Shown here one piece after another: positions 51,742 to 60,859 of a DNA stretch of 64,000 nt. A program made the position numbers and the translations under genes. Source of the DNA: Streptomyces violaceusniger Tu 4113. GTDB lineage: Bacteria > Actinomycetota > Actinomycetes > Streptomycetales > Streptomycetaceae. Under the pieces are notes generated by a model. That model searched no databases. It worked only from the letters and a program-made list of their open reading frames with translations, and was not told the origin of the DNA. Location of the stretch: NCBI RefSeq assembly GCF_000147815.2, contig NC_015957.1:9238001-9302000 (forward strand). The letters run 5' to 3'. Position 1 is the stretch's first letter; every line of letters starts with the position of its first letter.

Positions 51742-52899
51742 TCAGCTCTCCTTGGTGGTGGCGGTCGCTGCCTTCGGCGCCCATGCGGGGTGGTCGCCGT
51801 GCATGGCGTCGTAGTACGGGTCCCCGGGCACGATCTCGCCCGCGCGCACGGGCTGTCCGGTGAAGGCCGCCTTGTAGAGCGCGGCGATGAACTCGAGGGT
51901 GCGGCGGGCGTCCTGGCCGCTGCCCGGGGGCCGTACGCCGTCGCGCATCGCGTCCAGCAGCCCGGTCAGTTGGGCCCCGTGCGAGCTGGGCAGATCGGCG
52001 GCCGGGGTGCGCCAGCGCTGCTGCCGGGCGGGTTCGTCGCGGACGTGCGGGGCGGGGGTGTAGACCCAGTCGTCGTTGCGGTGGCCGTAGAGATGGGTCA
52101 GCTCGACGGTGGCGTCCGCGCAGTCGATACGGATCCGGCTGACCTCGTCCGGGGAGAGCACGCTGTTGACGACGGTGGCCATGGCGCCGCATCCGAACCG
52201 CACCAGCGCGGTGGACACGTCCTCGCTCTCCACCGCGTGGATCAGCCGTCCGGCCATGCCGCGGATCTCGGTCCAGTCGCCAAGGAGATGGAGCAGCAGA
52301 TCCATCTGGTGGATGCCGTGGCCCATCGAGGGGCCGCCGCCCTCGGTCTCCCAGCGGCCGCGCCACGGCACCGCGTAATAGGCGGTGTCGCGGTGCCAGG
52401 TGGTCTGGCAGTGGGCCACCAGCGGCTGCCCCAGGGCGCCCTCGGCCAGCAGCTCGCGGGCGTGGACGGCGCCCGAGCCGTAGCGGTGCTGGAAGACCAC
52501 CGAGGCGTACGGGCCGCCCGCCTCCCGCTCGGCCGCGGCTATCTCGTCGTACTCGGCGAGCGTGAGGCACAGCGGCTTCTCGCACAGCACCCAGGCGCCG
52601 GCCTTCAGCGCGGCCACCGTCTGTTCGCGGTGCAGGGAGGGCGGGGTGCCGATGAGGACCAGGTCGGGGCGCTCGGCCTCCAGCATGGCCGCCACATCGG
52701 TATAGCCGGTGACGGCGAAGGTGCCGCCCTCGGCCGCGGTGGCGCGGAAGGCGTCGAGCCGGTCGGCGGCCACGTCGACGGCTGCGACGAGGTCCACGCG
52801 GTCGGCGTGATCACGTAGTGCGGTGAGATGGCTGCCGGTGACGATGGCTCCGGTGCCGACGACTGCGGCACGGATACGGGCGGTGGCTGCTGCGGCCAT
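51742..52899 (-). CDS. Gfo/Idh/MocA-family oxidoreductase, first gene of the importer operon
   Basis: A 385-residue dehydrogenase. Rossmann motif VVGTGAIVTGSHLTAL, catalytic-site motif VLCEKPLCLTLAEYDEI, then VVFQHRYGSGAVHARELL and SMGHGIHQMDLLLHLLG carrying the later His/Asp. It stands 7 nt before the DUF6807 gene. It is sequence-diverged from the 43954 oxidoreductase, as expected if the two act at different steps. The operator core at 52924-52931 is 25 nt upstream of its start. Confidence 0.9.
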   Translation of the reverse strand: MAAAATARIRAAVVGTGAIVTGSHLTALRDHADRVDLVAAVDVAADRLDAFRATAAEGGTFAVTGYTDVAAMLEAERPDLVLIGTPPSLHREQTVAALKAGAWVLCEKPLCLTLAEYDEIAAAEREAGGPYASVVFQHRYGSGAVHARELLAEGALGQPLVAHCQTTWHRDTAYYAVPWRGRWETEGGGPSMGHGIHQMDLLLHLLGDWTEIRGMAGRLIHAVESEDVSTALVRFGCGAMATVVNSVLSPDEVSRIRIDCADATVELTHLYGHRNDDWVYTPAPHVRDEPARQQRWRTPAADLPSSHGAQLTGLLDAMRDGVRPPGSGQDARRTLEFIAALYKAAFTGQPVRAGEIVPGDPYYDAMHGDHPAWAPKAATATTKES

Positions 52900-52921
52900 G
52901 GGCTGAGGCTCCTCGCCGGGG

Positions 52922-52933
52922 GTAAGCGCTTGC
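52922..52933. promoter_or_regulatory. LacI-type operator, site 2
   Basis: GTAAGCGCTTGC, core AAGCGCTT at 52924-52931, in the divergent region between the importer operon and its LacI gene. GTAAGCGCTT is shared with 44296. Confidence 0.75.
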
Positions 52934-53082
52934 TGGGGAGGACCCTAGGCATGGTCCGGATGACAGGACAAGACCCTGGACGGCAGAATCGCGCCGCTCA
53001 TGGAGTGAGAGCATGGGGGCGCCGACAAGTGCGCACGGCGTCCCAGAAGGTGACCATCGGGTGACCATCCAACGGAGGAAAC

Positions 53083-54141
53083 ATGGCAGTGACCCTGGCC
53101 GATGTGGCGGCACGGGCTCGGGTCTCGGCGGCCACCGTGTCGCGCGTCCTGAGCGGCAACTACCCCGTCGCCGAGTCGACCCGGACGCGAGTGCTGCGCG
53201 CCGTCGATGAGCTGGAGTACGTGGTCAACGGACCGGCCAGCGCCCTCGCCGCCGCCACCTCCGATCTGGTCGGGGTGCTCGTCAACGACATCGCGGACCC
53301 CTTCTTCGGCATCATGGCGGGCGCCGTACAGGCCGAGATGGGCGCGCCGACGGGCGAACCGGGCCGCGGCGCCGAGAAGCTCGCGGTCATCTGCAACACC
53401 GGTGGTTCGCCCGAGCGCGAGCTGAACTACCTCACCCTGCTGCAGCGGCAGCGCGCCGCCGCCGTCGTGCTCACCGGCGGCGCGGTCGAGCACCCCGACC
53501 ACGCCGCCGCCGTGGCCACCAAGGCGTCCCGGCTGGCCGCGTCCGGCACCCGGGTGGTGCTGTGCGGCCGCCCGCCGATCGCGGACGCGACCACCCTCAC
53601 CTTCGACAACCGCGGCGGCGCCCGCCGCCTCACCGAACATCTGCTGACCCTCGGCCACCGCCGGATCGGCTATGTGGCGGGCCCCGCCGAGCGCACCACG
53701 ACCCGCCACCGGCTGGAGGGCCACCGGGCGGCGCTCGGCGCCGCCGAAGTGAACAGTTTCGACGCCGACCTGGAGCGGCTGACCGTGCACGGCCTGTACG
53801 ACCGCGCCTCCGGCTACGACGCGACCCTCGAACTCCTGCGCCGCGACCGGGGGTTGACGGCCATAGTCGCCGCCAACGACACCATCGCGCTCGGCGTCTG
53901 CGCGGCCCTGCGCGACCAGGGCCTGCGGATCCCCGAGGACGTCTCGGTCGCGGGCTTCGACGACCTTCCGTTCAGCGCGGACGCGGTCCCGGCCCTCACC
54001 ACGATGCGGCTGCCCCTGCACGAGGCGGGCGCCCGGGCCGGGCGCCTGGCCCTGGGCCGCGAGCCGCAGCCGCCGGGCGGGGTGGCGATGGTCCGCGCCG
54101 AACTGATGGCCCGCGCCTCCACGGCGCCGCCGCGAGGTTAG
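53083..54141 (+). CDS. LacI-family regulator of the sugar island
   Basis: A 352-residue protein with GGAGGAA before ATG 53083. HTH: VTLADVAARARVSAATVSRVL; hinge: VNGPASALAAATS. The ligand domain has VGVLVNDIADPFFGIMAG, VVLTGGAVEHPDHA, GYVAGPAERTTTRHRLEG, IVAANDTIALGVCAAL and VAGFDDLPFSADAVPALTT. Divergent from the importer operon with an AAGCGCTT operator between, so local repression is likely. It probably also acts at 44296. Confidence 0.9.
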   Translation: MAVTLADVAARARVSAATVSRVLSGNYPVAESTRTRVLRAVDELEYVVNGPASALAAATSDLVGVLVNDIADPFFGIMAGAVQAEMGAPTGEPGRGAEKLAVICNTGGSPERELNYLTLLQRQRAAAVVLTGGAVEHPDHAAAVATKASRLAASGTRVVLCGRPPIADATTLTFDNRGGARRLTEHLLTLGHRRIGYVAGPAERTTTRHRLEGHRAALGAAEVNSFDADLERLTVHGLYDRASGYDATLELLRRDRGLTAIVAANDTIALGVCAALRDQGLRIPEDVSVAGFDDLPFSADAVPALTTMRLPLHEAGARAGRLALGREPQPPGGVAMVRAELMARASTAPPRG

Positions 54142-54229
54142 ACCCCAGTCCCCGCACCCACCGGGCGGCTGAGCCCTGTTCGTGTCCACCGACTCCGGCC
54201 GACTCGCGGAGATCTCTTCGCCCGACGCG

Positions 54230-54268
54230 GTGCCCCGGTTTCCGGCCCGGGTTCCGGAACCGGGGCAC
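54230..54268. terminator. Shared hairpin between convergent LacI and GH2 genes
   Basis: GTGCCCCGGTT (54230-54240) pairs with AACCGGGGCAC (54258-54268). An inner CCGG/CCGG (54242-54245 with 54254-54257) extends the stem after a 1-nt bulge. It begins 6 nt past the GH2 stop and could terminate both transcripts. Confidence 0.8.
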
Positions 54269-54274
54269 GGACGT

Positions 54275-57200
54275 TCACCCGCGCAGCGTCGCGACCGGGC
54301 TGTTGTACGCCTGTGCCGTCAGCACCGGGTGCCGGGGCGAGCCGGCCGCGGACGGCCAGGACAGCTCGACCGTGCGGGATTCGCCGGGGAGCAGCCACAG
54401 GTAGTTGTCGCTGTAGAGCGTGGGGAGCACCCGGGGCCCGTCGGGCCGCTCCAGCAGGGACAGGCGGACCATGGCGGCCACGGAGGAGCCCCGGTTGCGG
54501 ATCCTCGCCGTCAGGCCGTGGCGGTCCGCGGCGCGGGTCACCTCGGTGACCTCGCCGGTCAGCTTCACCTGCTTCGCCTGGTTGAGCTGCCGCAGTGCCG
54601 CGGGATCGCGGTAGCGCCAGTAGGTGTTCCGCGAAAGCTGCCCGCCCTTCGCGTCCTTCAGGGTGAGGCGCAGCAGGTGCAGGGGCGGAAGGTCGTCCGA
54701 CCAGGGTGCGGTGAACGCCTTCGTGGTGGTCGACCGTGCGACGTTCACACGGGTCGCCGCGGGCTTGCCGAGCAGACGGCCGGACAGGTCGTACAGCTCG
54801 GCCGTGACGGTCGCGCCGTGCACATCGGTCGCGGTGTGGTTCACCGCGATGACCTGCCAGTGCGCCGGGTCGGCCTGCACGTGCAGCGGCTCGCAGGCCG
54901 AACGGGCGCCGAAGTAGGTGCCGTTGACGTCGAAGTCGTAGTCGTACGTCTGCCAGACCGTGCTGTGCCAGGCCGGGTGGGACATCCACAGCATCAGCCC
55001 GGAGGCGTTGTCCCACAGGTTGGCGTTCCACGCCTCGAACATGGCGCGGGCGTTCTCGTAGTTGACGAACTGCGCCTTGCGGGCGAAGTCGTCCAGATCG
55101 CCCGCCTCGCCGAGGCGCGCCTCGATGGCGGCCTTGTACACCTGGGGCGCCTGGTTGCCGCGCTCGCTCCAGTCGTGGTGGTACCAGGCGCCCTTGATCG
55201 GCCACTCCGGCTCGTCACCCGTCATGGCGCGGAGGCTCGCCGCGGTGGAGACGACGGGCATGCCGATCTCGGTGTGGAAGCCGAAGTCCCTGCTGCCGTA
55301 CGTCATGGGGTCGAAGTACTTCTCCGGTTCGACCCAGCCGTAGGGGCCACCGCCCGTGATGATGCCGCCGGCCGAGTTGTTCTGGTAGAGCAGGCCGGGC
55401 ACCTGCTGCTCCACCGCCTCGCGCATCCCCTTGTCGATGGCGGCGGGCGGGTTGCCCTCGTTGGCGCCGCACCAGATCACGACGGACGGGTGGAGGCGGT
55501 AGCGCAGCACCGTGTCGCGGGCGAGCGAGATGAACGCCTCGTGGTCCGGCGGGTCCATGCCCCAGGCGTTGGGGAAGTCGTTCCAGACCAGGATGCCGTG
55601 CTGGTCGCAGGCGGCGAAGAACTCCTCCCGGTCGCTGCTGCCCACCCAGTTGCGGATCATGGTGAAGTTCATGTCGCGGTGCATGCGCACCGCCGCGTCC
55701 ATGCGGTCGGCGGGCATGCGGCGCAGCAGTTCGTCCCAGCCCCAGTTGCCGCCGCGGGCCAGCACGCGCACCCCGTTGACGCTGATCTTCAGCGGGTCCG
55801 GGGTGTTGGACACGGTTTTGACGTCGGTCCACTGCTCACCGTCGTCGGACACCTGGATCACATAGGTCTTGGGGTACGCCGACTCCCAGAGGATCGCCAC
55901 CCGGTCGAACTTCTGCGCGGATCCCAGGTCCACCTGGACCCACTGGTGGTCCTCGTACTGCGACGACCAGCGGGTGCCCGCGTCGCCGTCGGTGGCGTTC
56001 GAGGCGGGGTGATCGGATTCCTGCGTCGACGCCGTCACCGTCTTGCGCAGGGCGAGGTCGGTCCCGGGCTCGGCCCGGTCGATGACTCCGAGGGACCACA
56101 GCGAGTTGCCATAGCTGGTGTTGCGCAGACCGCAGCTTATCCGGACATAGCGGGCGGCCCGCTGGTCGAAGTCCTCGACCTGGAGGCTGGCGTTGCCGTT
56201 GTTGAACGGCAGCGGCACGGCCCCGTTGTCCACCGACTTCACATCGGTCCACTCGGCGTCGTCCGTGGAGACCTGCACGACGAAGGTCTTGGCGTACGCC
56301 TGCTCCCAGGTGAGGTCGACCTGGTCGACGGAGCGCGCCGAGCCCAGGTCGACACGGATCCACTGGTCGTCCTCGAACGCCGAGGACCAGCGGGTGCCCG
56401 GATCGCCGTCGGTCGCGTTGCCCGGACCGTGGTCGTCGCCGTCCGTGCTCGACGACTCGGCGGGCGCGTGCAGGGCGAGGTCGAGGGCCGGCCGGGTGCT
56501 GTCCCGCACGGCCAGGGTCCACAGCGAGCTGCCCCAGGAGGTCGCCCGCGTCCCGCACTTGATCCGGACGTACCGCGCCTGCTGCCGGTCGAAGGTGACC
56601 GTCTGGGTGTACGAGTCGCCGGACGCCGCGAACGGCAACGGCACCTTGTACTCGTAGCCGAACTGGCGGATGCCGAAGCGGGTGGTGCGCCGGTCGCTCT
56701 CCTGCCCTTCGACGGAGGCGGTGAGGGTGAGGTCGTGCAGGTTGGGCTCGCCGAGACCGTTCGGCCACCACAGCTTGGGGTTGCGCAGCCGCAGCCGCCC
56801 GAAGGCGTCGGGCGCGAAGACGACGTCGACGCTCTTGCCGGCCGGCACGGTGACGGCCTTGGACACCCGGACGCCGCCGAAGGACGCGGTGACCGTCGTA
56901 CGGCGGTCGGCGGAGTCGGCGTTGCGGACCGGGACGACGATCGTCAGCTCGGCGACCGAGACGTCCGGCAGCTCCGGCAGCACGGTGTCCACGCGCGCGT
57001 CGCCGATGACGACGTGCCCGGTCGACCGCAGCCGGACGTGGTTCCAGATGCCGGCCGCGCGGTCACGCACCGCGGGCATCCAGTCCCAGCCCGACGAGGC
57101 CAGGTACGTCGCGGAGTTGAGGTTCATCGACGACGCGCCGGCGTCCACCCACGACTCGCCCTTCGGACCCTTGTCCCCCGGGCTGCCGGGCACCGGCATC

Positions 57201-58363
57201 GGGGTGATCCGCACGGCGAGCGCGTTCTCGCCGTCCCCCGTGAGCTGCCGCGTGACGTCGAACGCGGCGCGGGCGAACGGGTACGTCAGGTCGCCGACCC
57301 GCTCGCCGTTCAGCCACACGTCGGCCTTGTGGTTGACGCCGTCGAACTCCAGCCACACACGCCGGCCGGCGCCGGTGCGCAGAGCGCGGGGCAGCGCGAA
57401 GTCCCGCTTGTACCACCAGGAGTGGCGCGACAGGGCCTCCGGAACGCGGAGGTTGTTCAGGCCCGCCACCGGGTCGGGCAGCTTGCCCTGCTCCACGAGC
57501 GAACCGAGCACCGTGCCGGGGACGATCGCCGGCAGCCAGGCGCTGGTGTCCACGGACGCCTTCGACAGCCGGGCGCCGTCGCCGTCGGCCCAGTCGTCCA
57601 TGGTGAGCCGCCAGCCCGACTCCACGGGCACGGTGCCGTCGTCGGCGACCGCGAGCGGGGGCGCCTCGCCCTTGTGGGTGCCCCAGTCGGTCCAGCCGGT
57701 GGCCGAGGGGCGGTGGCCCCGGGCAGTGCCGTACACCTCGAAGCCGTTGAGGCCGAGCGGCAGCGGGCTGGAGCGCTTCTGGGAGGTCAGGCGTACGTGG
57801 CGGGCCCGCACCGGCCGGGCGAGCCGGATGTCCACGACGCCACCGGTGCCCGCGGTGCTGCGGTACGCGGTGGTCCAGGACTCGTTGTCCAAGGACGTCT
57901 CCACGACGAAGACCAGCGCGTAGCTCGACTGGATCTCCTTGCCGGTGGTGCCGCTGTGCACATTGCCCGAGGTGGGCGGCGTGTAGACCGGATCCGAGGA
58001 ATCCGCCTCGAAGGTCAGACGGATGTGGGTGACCTCGCAGGCCGACTGGAGGTCGACGGCCACCCACTGCGGGTCACCGCCTTCGGCGCGCCATCCGCTG
58101 CCCCTGACGCCCGGGGAGGACAGCCGGTCGACCACGAAGGTGCCGGGCGTGGCCGCGTAGGCCGTCGAGGAGGCCGAGACGGGGCGGTACAGGGACAGTC
58201 GGCCGGAGCTGGAGGGTTCGGCCGATGCGCCGGTGGGGGCTGCGGCAGCAGCAGGCGGCACGGGGAGCACGGATCCGAGGCCGAGCGAGGCCAGCAGGGT
58301 GGTCCCCGTGGCGACGACGGTCCGTCGCGACGGAAGGCGTGACGAACCCGACTGTTCTGTCAT
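54275..58363 (-). CDS. Secreted GH2 glycosidase with discoidin (CBM32) domains, exo-beta-glucosaminidase/mannosidase-like
   Basis: A 1362-residue protein with a Tat signal (RRTVVATG; cleavage near 42). Order: F5/8-type-C domain (about 55-215), GH2 sugar-binding and sandwich domains (about 240-570, GVNHKADVWLNGERVGDL), a discoidin insertion (about 572-858), then the catalytic barrel from ISVNGVRVLARGGNWGWDE. Candidate acid/base is Glu969 (WCGANEG) and nucleophile Glu1032 (FHTEIGMP). The NE pair differs from the Asp used by CsxA-type exochitosanases, so specificity is open. A C-terminal beta-domain ends in VATLRG. The operator-like TGACAACGTTGCCA lies upstream. Confidence 0.85.
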   Translation of the reverse strand: MTEQSGSSRLPSRRTVVATGTTLLASLGLGSVLPVPPAAAAAPTGASAEPSSSGRLSLYRPVSASSTAYAATPGTFVVDRLSSPGVRGSGWRAEGGDPQWVAVDLQSACEVTHIRLTFEADSSDPVYTPPTSGNVHSGTTGKEIQSSYALVFVVETSLDNESWTTAYRSTAGTGGVVDIRLARPVRARHVRLTSQKRSSPLPLGLNGFEVYGTARGHRPSATGWTDWGTHKGEAPPLAVADDGTVPVESGWRLTMDDWADGDGARLSKASVDTSAWLPAIVPGTVLGSLVEQGKLPDPVAGLNNLRVPEALSRHSWWYKRDFALPRALRTGAGRRVWLEFDGVNHKADVWLNGERVGDLTYPFARAAFDVTRQLTGDGENALAVRITPMPVPGSPGDKGPKGESWVDAGASSMNLNSATYLASSGWDWMPAVRDRAAGIWNHVRLRSTGHVVIGDARVDTVLPELPDVSVAELTIVVPVRNADSADRRTTVTASFGGVRVSKAVTVPAGKSVDVVFAPDAFGRLRLRNPKLWWPNGLGEPNLHDLTLTASVEGQESDRRTTRFGIRQFGYEYKVPLPFAASGDSYTQTVTFDRQQARYVRIKCGTRATSWGSSLWTLAVRDSTRPALDLALHAPAESSSTDGDDHGPGNATDGDPGTRWSSAFEDDQWIRVDLGSARSVDQVDLTWEQAYAKTFVVQVSTDDAEWTDVKSVDNGAVPLPFNNGNASLQVEDFDQRAARYVRISCGLRNTSYGNSLWSLGVIDRAEPGTDLALRKTVTASTQESDHPASNATDGDAGTRWSSQYEDHQWVQVDLGSAQKFDRVAILWESAYPKTYVIQVSDDGEQWTDVKTVSNTPDPLKISVNGVRVLARGGNWGWDELLRRMPADRMDAAVRMHRDMNFTMIRNWVGSSDREEFFAACDQHGILVWNDFPNAWGMDPPDHEAFISLARDTVLRYRLHPSVVIWCGANEGNPPAAIDKGMREAVEQQVPGLLYQNNSAGGIITGGGPYGWVEPEKYFDPMTYGSRDFGFHTEIGMPVVSTAASLRAMTGDEPEWPIKGAWYHHDWSERGNQAPQVYKAAIEARLGEAGDLDDFARKAQFVNYENARAMFEAWNANLWDNASGLMLWMSHPAWHSTVWQTYDYDFDVNGTYFGARSACEPLHVQADPAHWQVIAVNHTATDVHGATVTAELYDLSGRLLGKPAATRVNVARSTTTKAFTAPWSDDLPPLHLLRLTLKDAKGGQLSRNTYWRYRDPAALRQLNQAKQVKLTGEVTEVTRAADRHGLTARIRNRGSSVAAMVRLSLLERPDGPRVLPTLYSDNYLWLLPGESRTVELSWPSAAGSPRHPVLTAQAYNSPVATLRG

Positions 58364-58430
58364 GTATGTGACGTCCCATCAGAAAAGCGCAAGCCGAACC
58401 GGCTCCGCACGCCCTCGCACCGAGCCAGGA

Positions 58431-58444
58431 TGACAACGTTGCCA
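58431..58444. promoter_or_regulatory. Operator-like palindrome upstream of the GH2 gene
   Basis: TGACAACGTTGCCA has symmetric form TGNCAACGTTGNCA around the centre of AACGTT, typical of LacI-family sites in Streptomyces glycosidase promoters. It differs from the AAGCGCTT sites, implying a different regulator. It lies 68 nt upstream of the start codon. Confidence 0.6.
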
Positions 58445-58612
58445 TAGGCTGTGTCGCCCAGCGATCCCTGTCAACCCCCGCGACATGAATGGGCGGTTCC
58501 GGTGCCTGGACGGGCGGGGCCGGCGCAGAGTGCGACGACGCCCACCAGCAGCGCCTCGCCCGCACCGAGGACCACACCGGCGCGGGCGGGACGAAAGGCG
58601 TACCGGACGGCT

Positions 58613-58837
58613 CTACGCGGTATCGGCGGCCTTCTCGCAGAGCGGTCGGCACACCCACAGCTCGACCACCTCGGTGGTGCCGCCGCAGGTCCACCCGACC
58701 GTGCCGAGCAACTGGTCGGCGAACAGCCGCCGCTCGCACAGGGCGCAGTGCCAGCCTTGCAGTTGCGGCCCGGTCAGGGTGTCGGCGTCCGGCAGCTCGA
58801 CGCCGGGCAGGAGCGAGGGCTGGGGGCAGGTCGTCAT
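58613..58837 (-). CDS. Small cysteine-rich (zinc-ribbon-like) protein
   Basis: A 74-residue protein whose ATG overlaps the preceding stop (ATGA). Cysteines fall as CALC (with ERRLF), then WTCGG and CRPLC, compatible with a four-cysteine zinc site. Residues 1-25 are polar. No family recognised. It is coupled to the 204-residue gene upstream. Confidence 0.7.
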   Translation of the reverse strand: MTTCPQPSLLPGVELPDADTLTGPQLQGWHCALCERRLFADQLLGTVGWTCGGTTEVVELWVCRPLCEKAADTA

Positions 58838-59448
58838 CCGCGCTGCCCTTCGTGCTTCGCGACGGCCGCCGAGGTGAGCCCGCGTGAGCGCGAGTGCTTC
58901 GAGTGGAGCGGCGCGTGCGTGGGGCAGGCATACGTGGTCTTGCCGACGGCGCTGCCGTTGCCGCTGCCGCTGCCGCCGTTCTCCACCTCGATCGGGATCG
59001 GTTCGTCGGTGGGCAGCCCGCAGTGGTGGCAGAGTTGGCGGCCCTCCGGGGCGCGGCCGTATTCGACGCGGTCGGCCTCGGCCAGCGCCCCCCACAGCTT
59101 CCAGGCGTCGGTCAAGTAGTGGTCGACCGAGAGCGGAACGCGCCAGTGGGTGCCGGGCGGCGTGGTCCAGGAGCTGGGCGGCACGCCGAGGTACGTGCAC
59201 TCGTCCGCCAGCTCGGTCAGGACACGGACCTGCCGCAGCTGCCAGCTCGCGGCGGAGCCCACCTCGACGAGCCAGTACAGGGTGCCGTGCTTGTCCTGGA
59301 TGACGGCGCCGTTCTCGTCTCCGAGGAGCTGCAGGGCGCGCTCTCCGACGAGGGGCGCGGCGCGTACGGCATCCCACCACTTGCCTGCGGGTAACGCCTG
59401 GACATCCGTGGCAGGCGGCGGTGTCCACGCTAAGGCTCTGGTCGTCAC
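58834..59448 (-). CDS. Hypothetical protein with C-terminal CHHC motif
   Basis: A 204-residue protein from GTG 59448 with GGGGAG 7 nt upstream; the frame is open further, without support. Residues about 20-130 look globular (KWWDAVRAAPLVGERALQLL, GTLYWLVEVGSAASWQL, HWRVPLSVDHYLTDAWKLWG). Near the C-terminus QLCHHCGLPTDEPI and TTYACPTHAPLH supply Cys and His residues for a probable zinc site. No function known. It is downstream of the XRE-TPR genes, on the same strand. Confidence 0.75.
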   Translation of the reverse strand: MTTRALAWTPPPATDVQALPAGKWWDAVRAAPLVGERALQLLGDENGAVIQDKHGTLYWLVEVGSAASWQLRQVRVLTELADECTYLGVPPSSWTTPPGTHWRVPLSVDHYLTDAWKLWGALAEADRVEYGRAPEGRQLCHHCGLPTDEPIPIEVENGGSGSGNGSAVGKTTYACPTHAPLHSKHSRSRGLTSAAVAKHEGQRG

Positions 59449-59621
59449 GTCGGGCTCCCCTGCTGATCTGCGAGGGGCGGCGCCGAACAAGTTCCTGGCG
59501 GGAGCAAGGGCCGACGCCGCCTCGTTAAGGATCACGCTAAGTGTGCGTGCGATTACGCCCCAGTGACGAAGCGCATCAGACGCTGACCCGATGACGGAGC
59601 GAGTACGACGTCACGTCCTAG

Positions 59622-60845
59622 TCAGAGAGCGGGCTCAACCCCCAGTCGGGCGGCCAGCCCCCGGAGCCGAGTGTTCCGCCGCCTCTCCTCCTCACGCATC
59701 TCCAAGACCGTGGCCCGCGCGAGCATCTGATACCGGATCCATTCGGGCTGGTCAGCTTCCACTTCCAGCAGCGTGTCCAGCGCTCCCTCGCTGTCACCCA
59801 TCTGATACTGAGCCTGAGCCACGTCCAAGCGGTGGCGGGCCAGGTGCACCGGACGCTTGATCAAATCGCGGCGCACCTCCTCGGAAGCTGCCAGCGCCTT
59901 CTCCGGCTCGGGCTCGCTGCCCGCCATGACGACGTTGACGATCTGCGTTTTGACGTCGACCGGAGAGAAGGCAGTGCCGTAGGTGCGCACGGCACCAGAC
60001 CGGACGGCCGCAGCCTCGGCGAAGTTGAGGTACTGGTCGGCGTCGGCCTTGCGATCCTGGCGCGCGGCCGGCGTGGCCGCCGCCACCAGCAGGTTCCCGT
60101 ACACCGCGTAGTGAGCGCTCGTGCCCCTCCGCATGGACGGCTCCAGCGCGTCCGCCTTCCGCTCGGCAACCGACTGCGCTTCCTCCCACCGCCCCTGCCG
60201 CAGCAGCACCCACGACAGCGTGGAGACGCCCATCCCCTCCATCAGCGGATCGGACGCGCGCTGGGCTGCCTGCAACTGCTTCGCCACGGCCTCGAAAGCC
60301 CAGTCGAGATGACCAGCCTGCGTCGAGAGGCTGGCCGCAAGCTGGTAGGAGAGCGCGAGCTGGTTCCAGACCTGTTCGGCGAGCGAGCCGGTCGCCTCCC
60401 GGGCCACGGCACGCCCGTCGCGGAGGAGAAGCGGCAGCGAGCCGGCGAGCTCGCCGTACCCGCCTTCCCAGTAGAGCGTGGTGGCCGCCCGGACTTGACG
60501 CATCCAGTCGTCCGCCGCAGGCGGATCCTCGTCGAAATCGTCGGCAGGTACACCCGGCAGGGCGCTGATGTCCTGGATGGCGTCGCGCAAGGCGATCAGC
60601 CCGCCGTCGTCGTCAGGGAGTTCTGTGGTCACGGTGGGCTGCCCCAGTAGTCGATCCAGCTCGGTATCGAGGGCCCTCGCCAACATCCGGAGAGTGCCCA
60701 GGCGCGCCGACTGCCGGACGTTCTGCTCCAGCTTCCGGATGGTGTCGACGTGGACGCCCGACCGTTCCGCCAGCTCTTCCTGCGTGATGTCGCGGTAGCG
60801 CCGGAGTTCGCCGAGGCGGTCGCCGATGGACTTGCTGCTCATCAT
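59622..60845 (-). CDS. XRE-TPR regulator, paralogue A
   Basis: A 407-residue protein from ATG 60845 (ATG 60842 equally possible). HTH at about 8-62: LGELRRYRDITQEELAERSG, VHVDTIRKLEQNVRQSARL. The remainder is alpha-helical with TPR-like repeats (WNQLALSYQLAASLSTQAG, STLSWVLLRQGRWEEAQSVAE, HRLDVAQAQYQMGDSEGALD). Such proteins bind DNA and sense a peptide or metabolite through the helical part. It is co-linear over its length with the next gene upstream (TLSWVLLRQGRW versus TLSLVLLRQGRW; LAARLGVEPAL versus LAVRLGVDPAA). Confidence 0.87.
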   Translation of the reverse strand: MMSSKSIGDRLGELRRYRDITQEELAERSGVHVDTIRKLEQNVRQSARLGTLRMLARALDTELDRLLGQPTVTTELPDDDGGLIALRDAIQDISALPGVPADDFDEDPPAADDWMRQVRAATTLYWEGGYGELAGSLPLLLRDGRAVAREATGSLAEQVWNQLALSYQLAASLSTQAGHLDWAFEAVAKQLQAAQRASDPLMEGMGVSTLSWVLLRQGRWEEAQSVAERKADALEPSMRRGTSAHYAVYGNLLVAAATPAARQDRKADADQYLNFAEAAAVRSGAVRTYGTAFSPVDVKTQIVNVVMAGSEPEPEKALAASEEVRRDLIKRPVHLARHRLDVAQAQYQMGDSEGALDTLLEVEADQPEWIRYQMLARATVLEMREEERRRNTRLRGLAARLGVEPAL

Positions 60846-60859
60846 CTGTCCCCCCACCG

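Noticed and set aside
54182..58342. A 1386-codon open frame antisense to the GH2 gene
   Set aside because: High-GC codon bias keeps the opposite strand open. The translation is low-complexity (Val/Arg/Gly/His) with no domain signal, while the minus strand encodes a clear GH2 protein.
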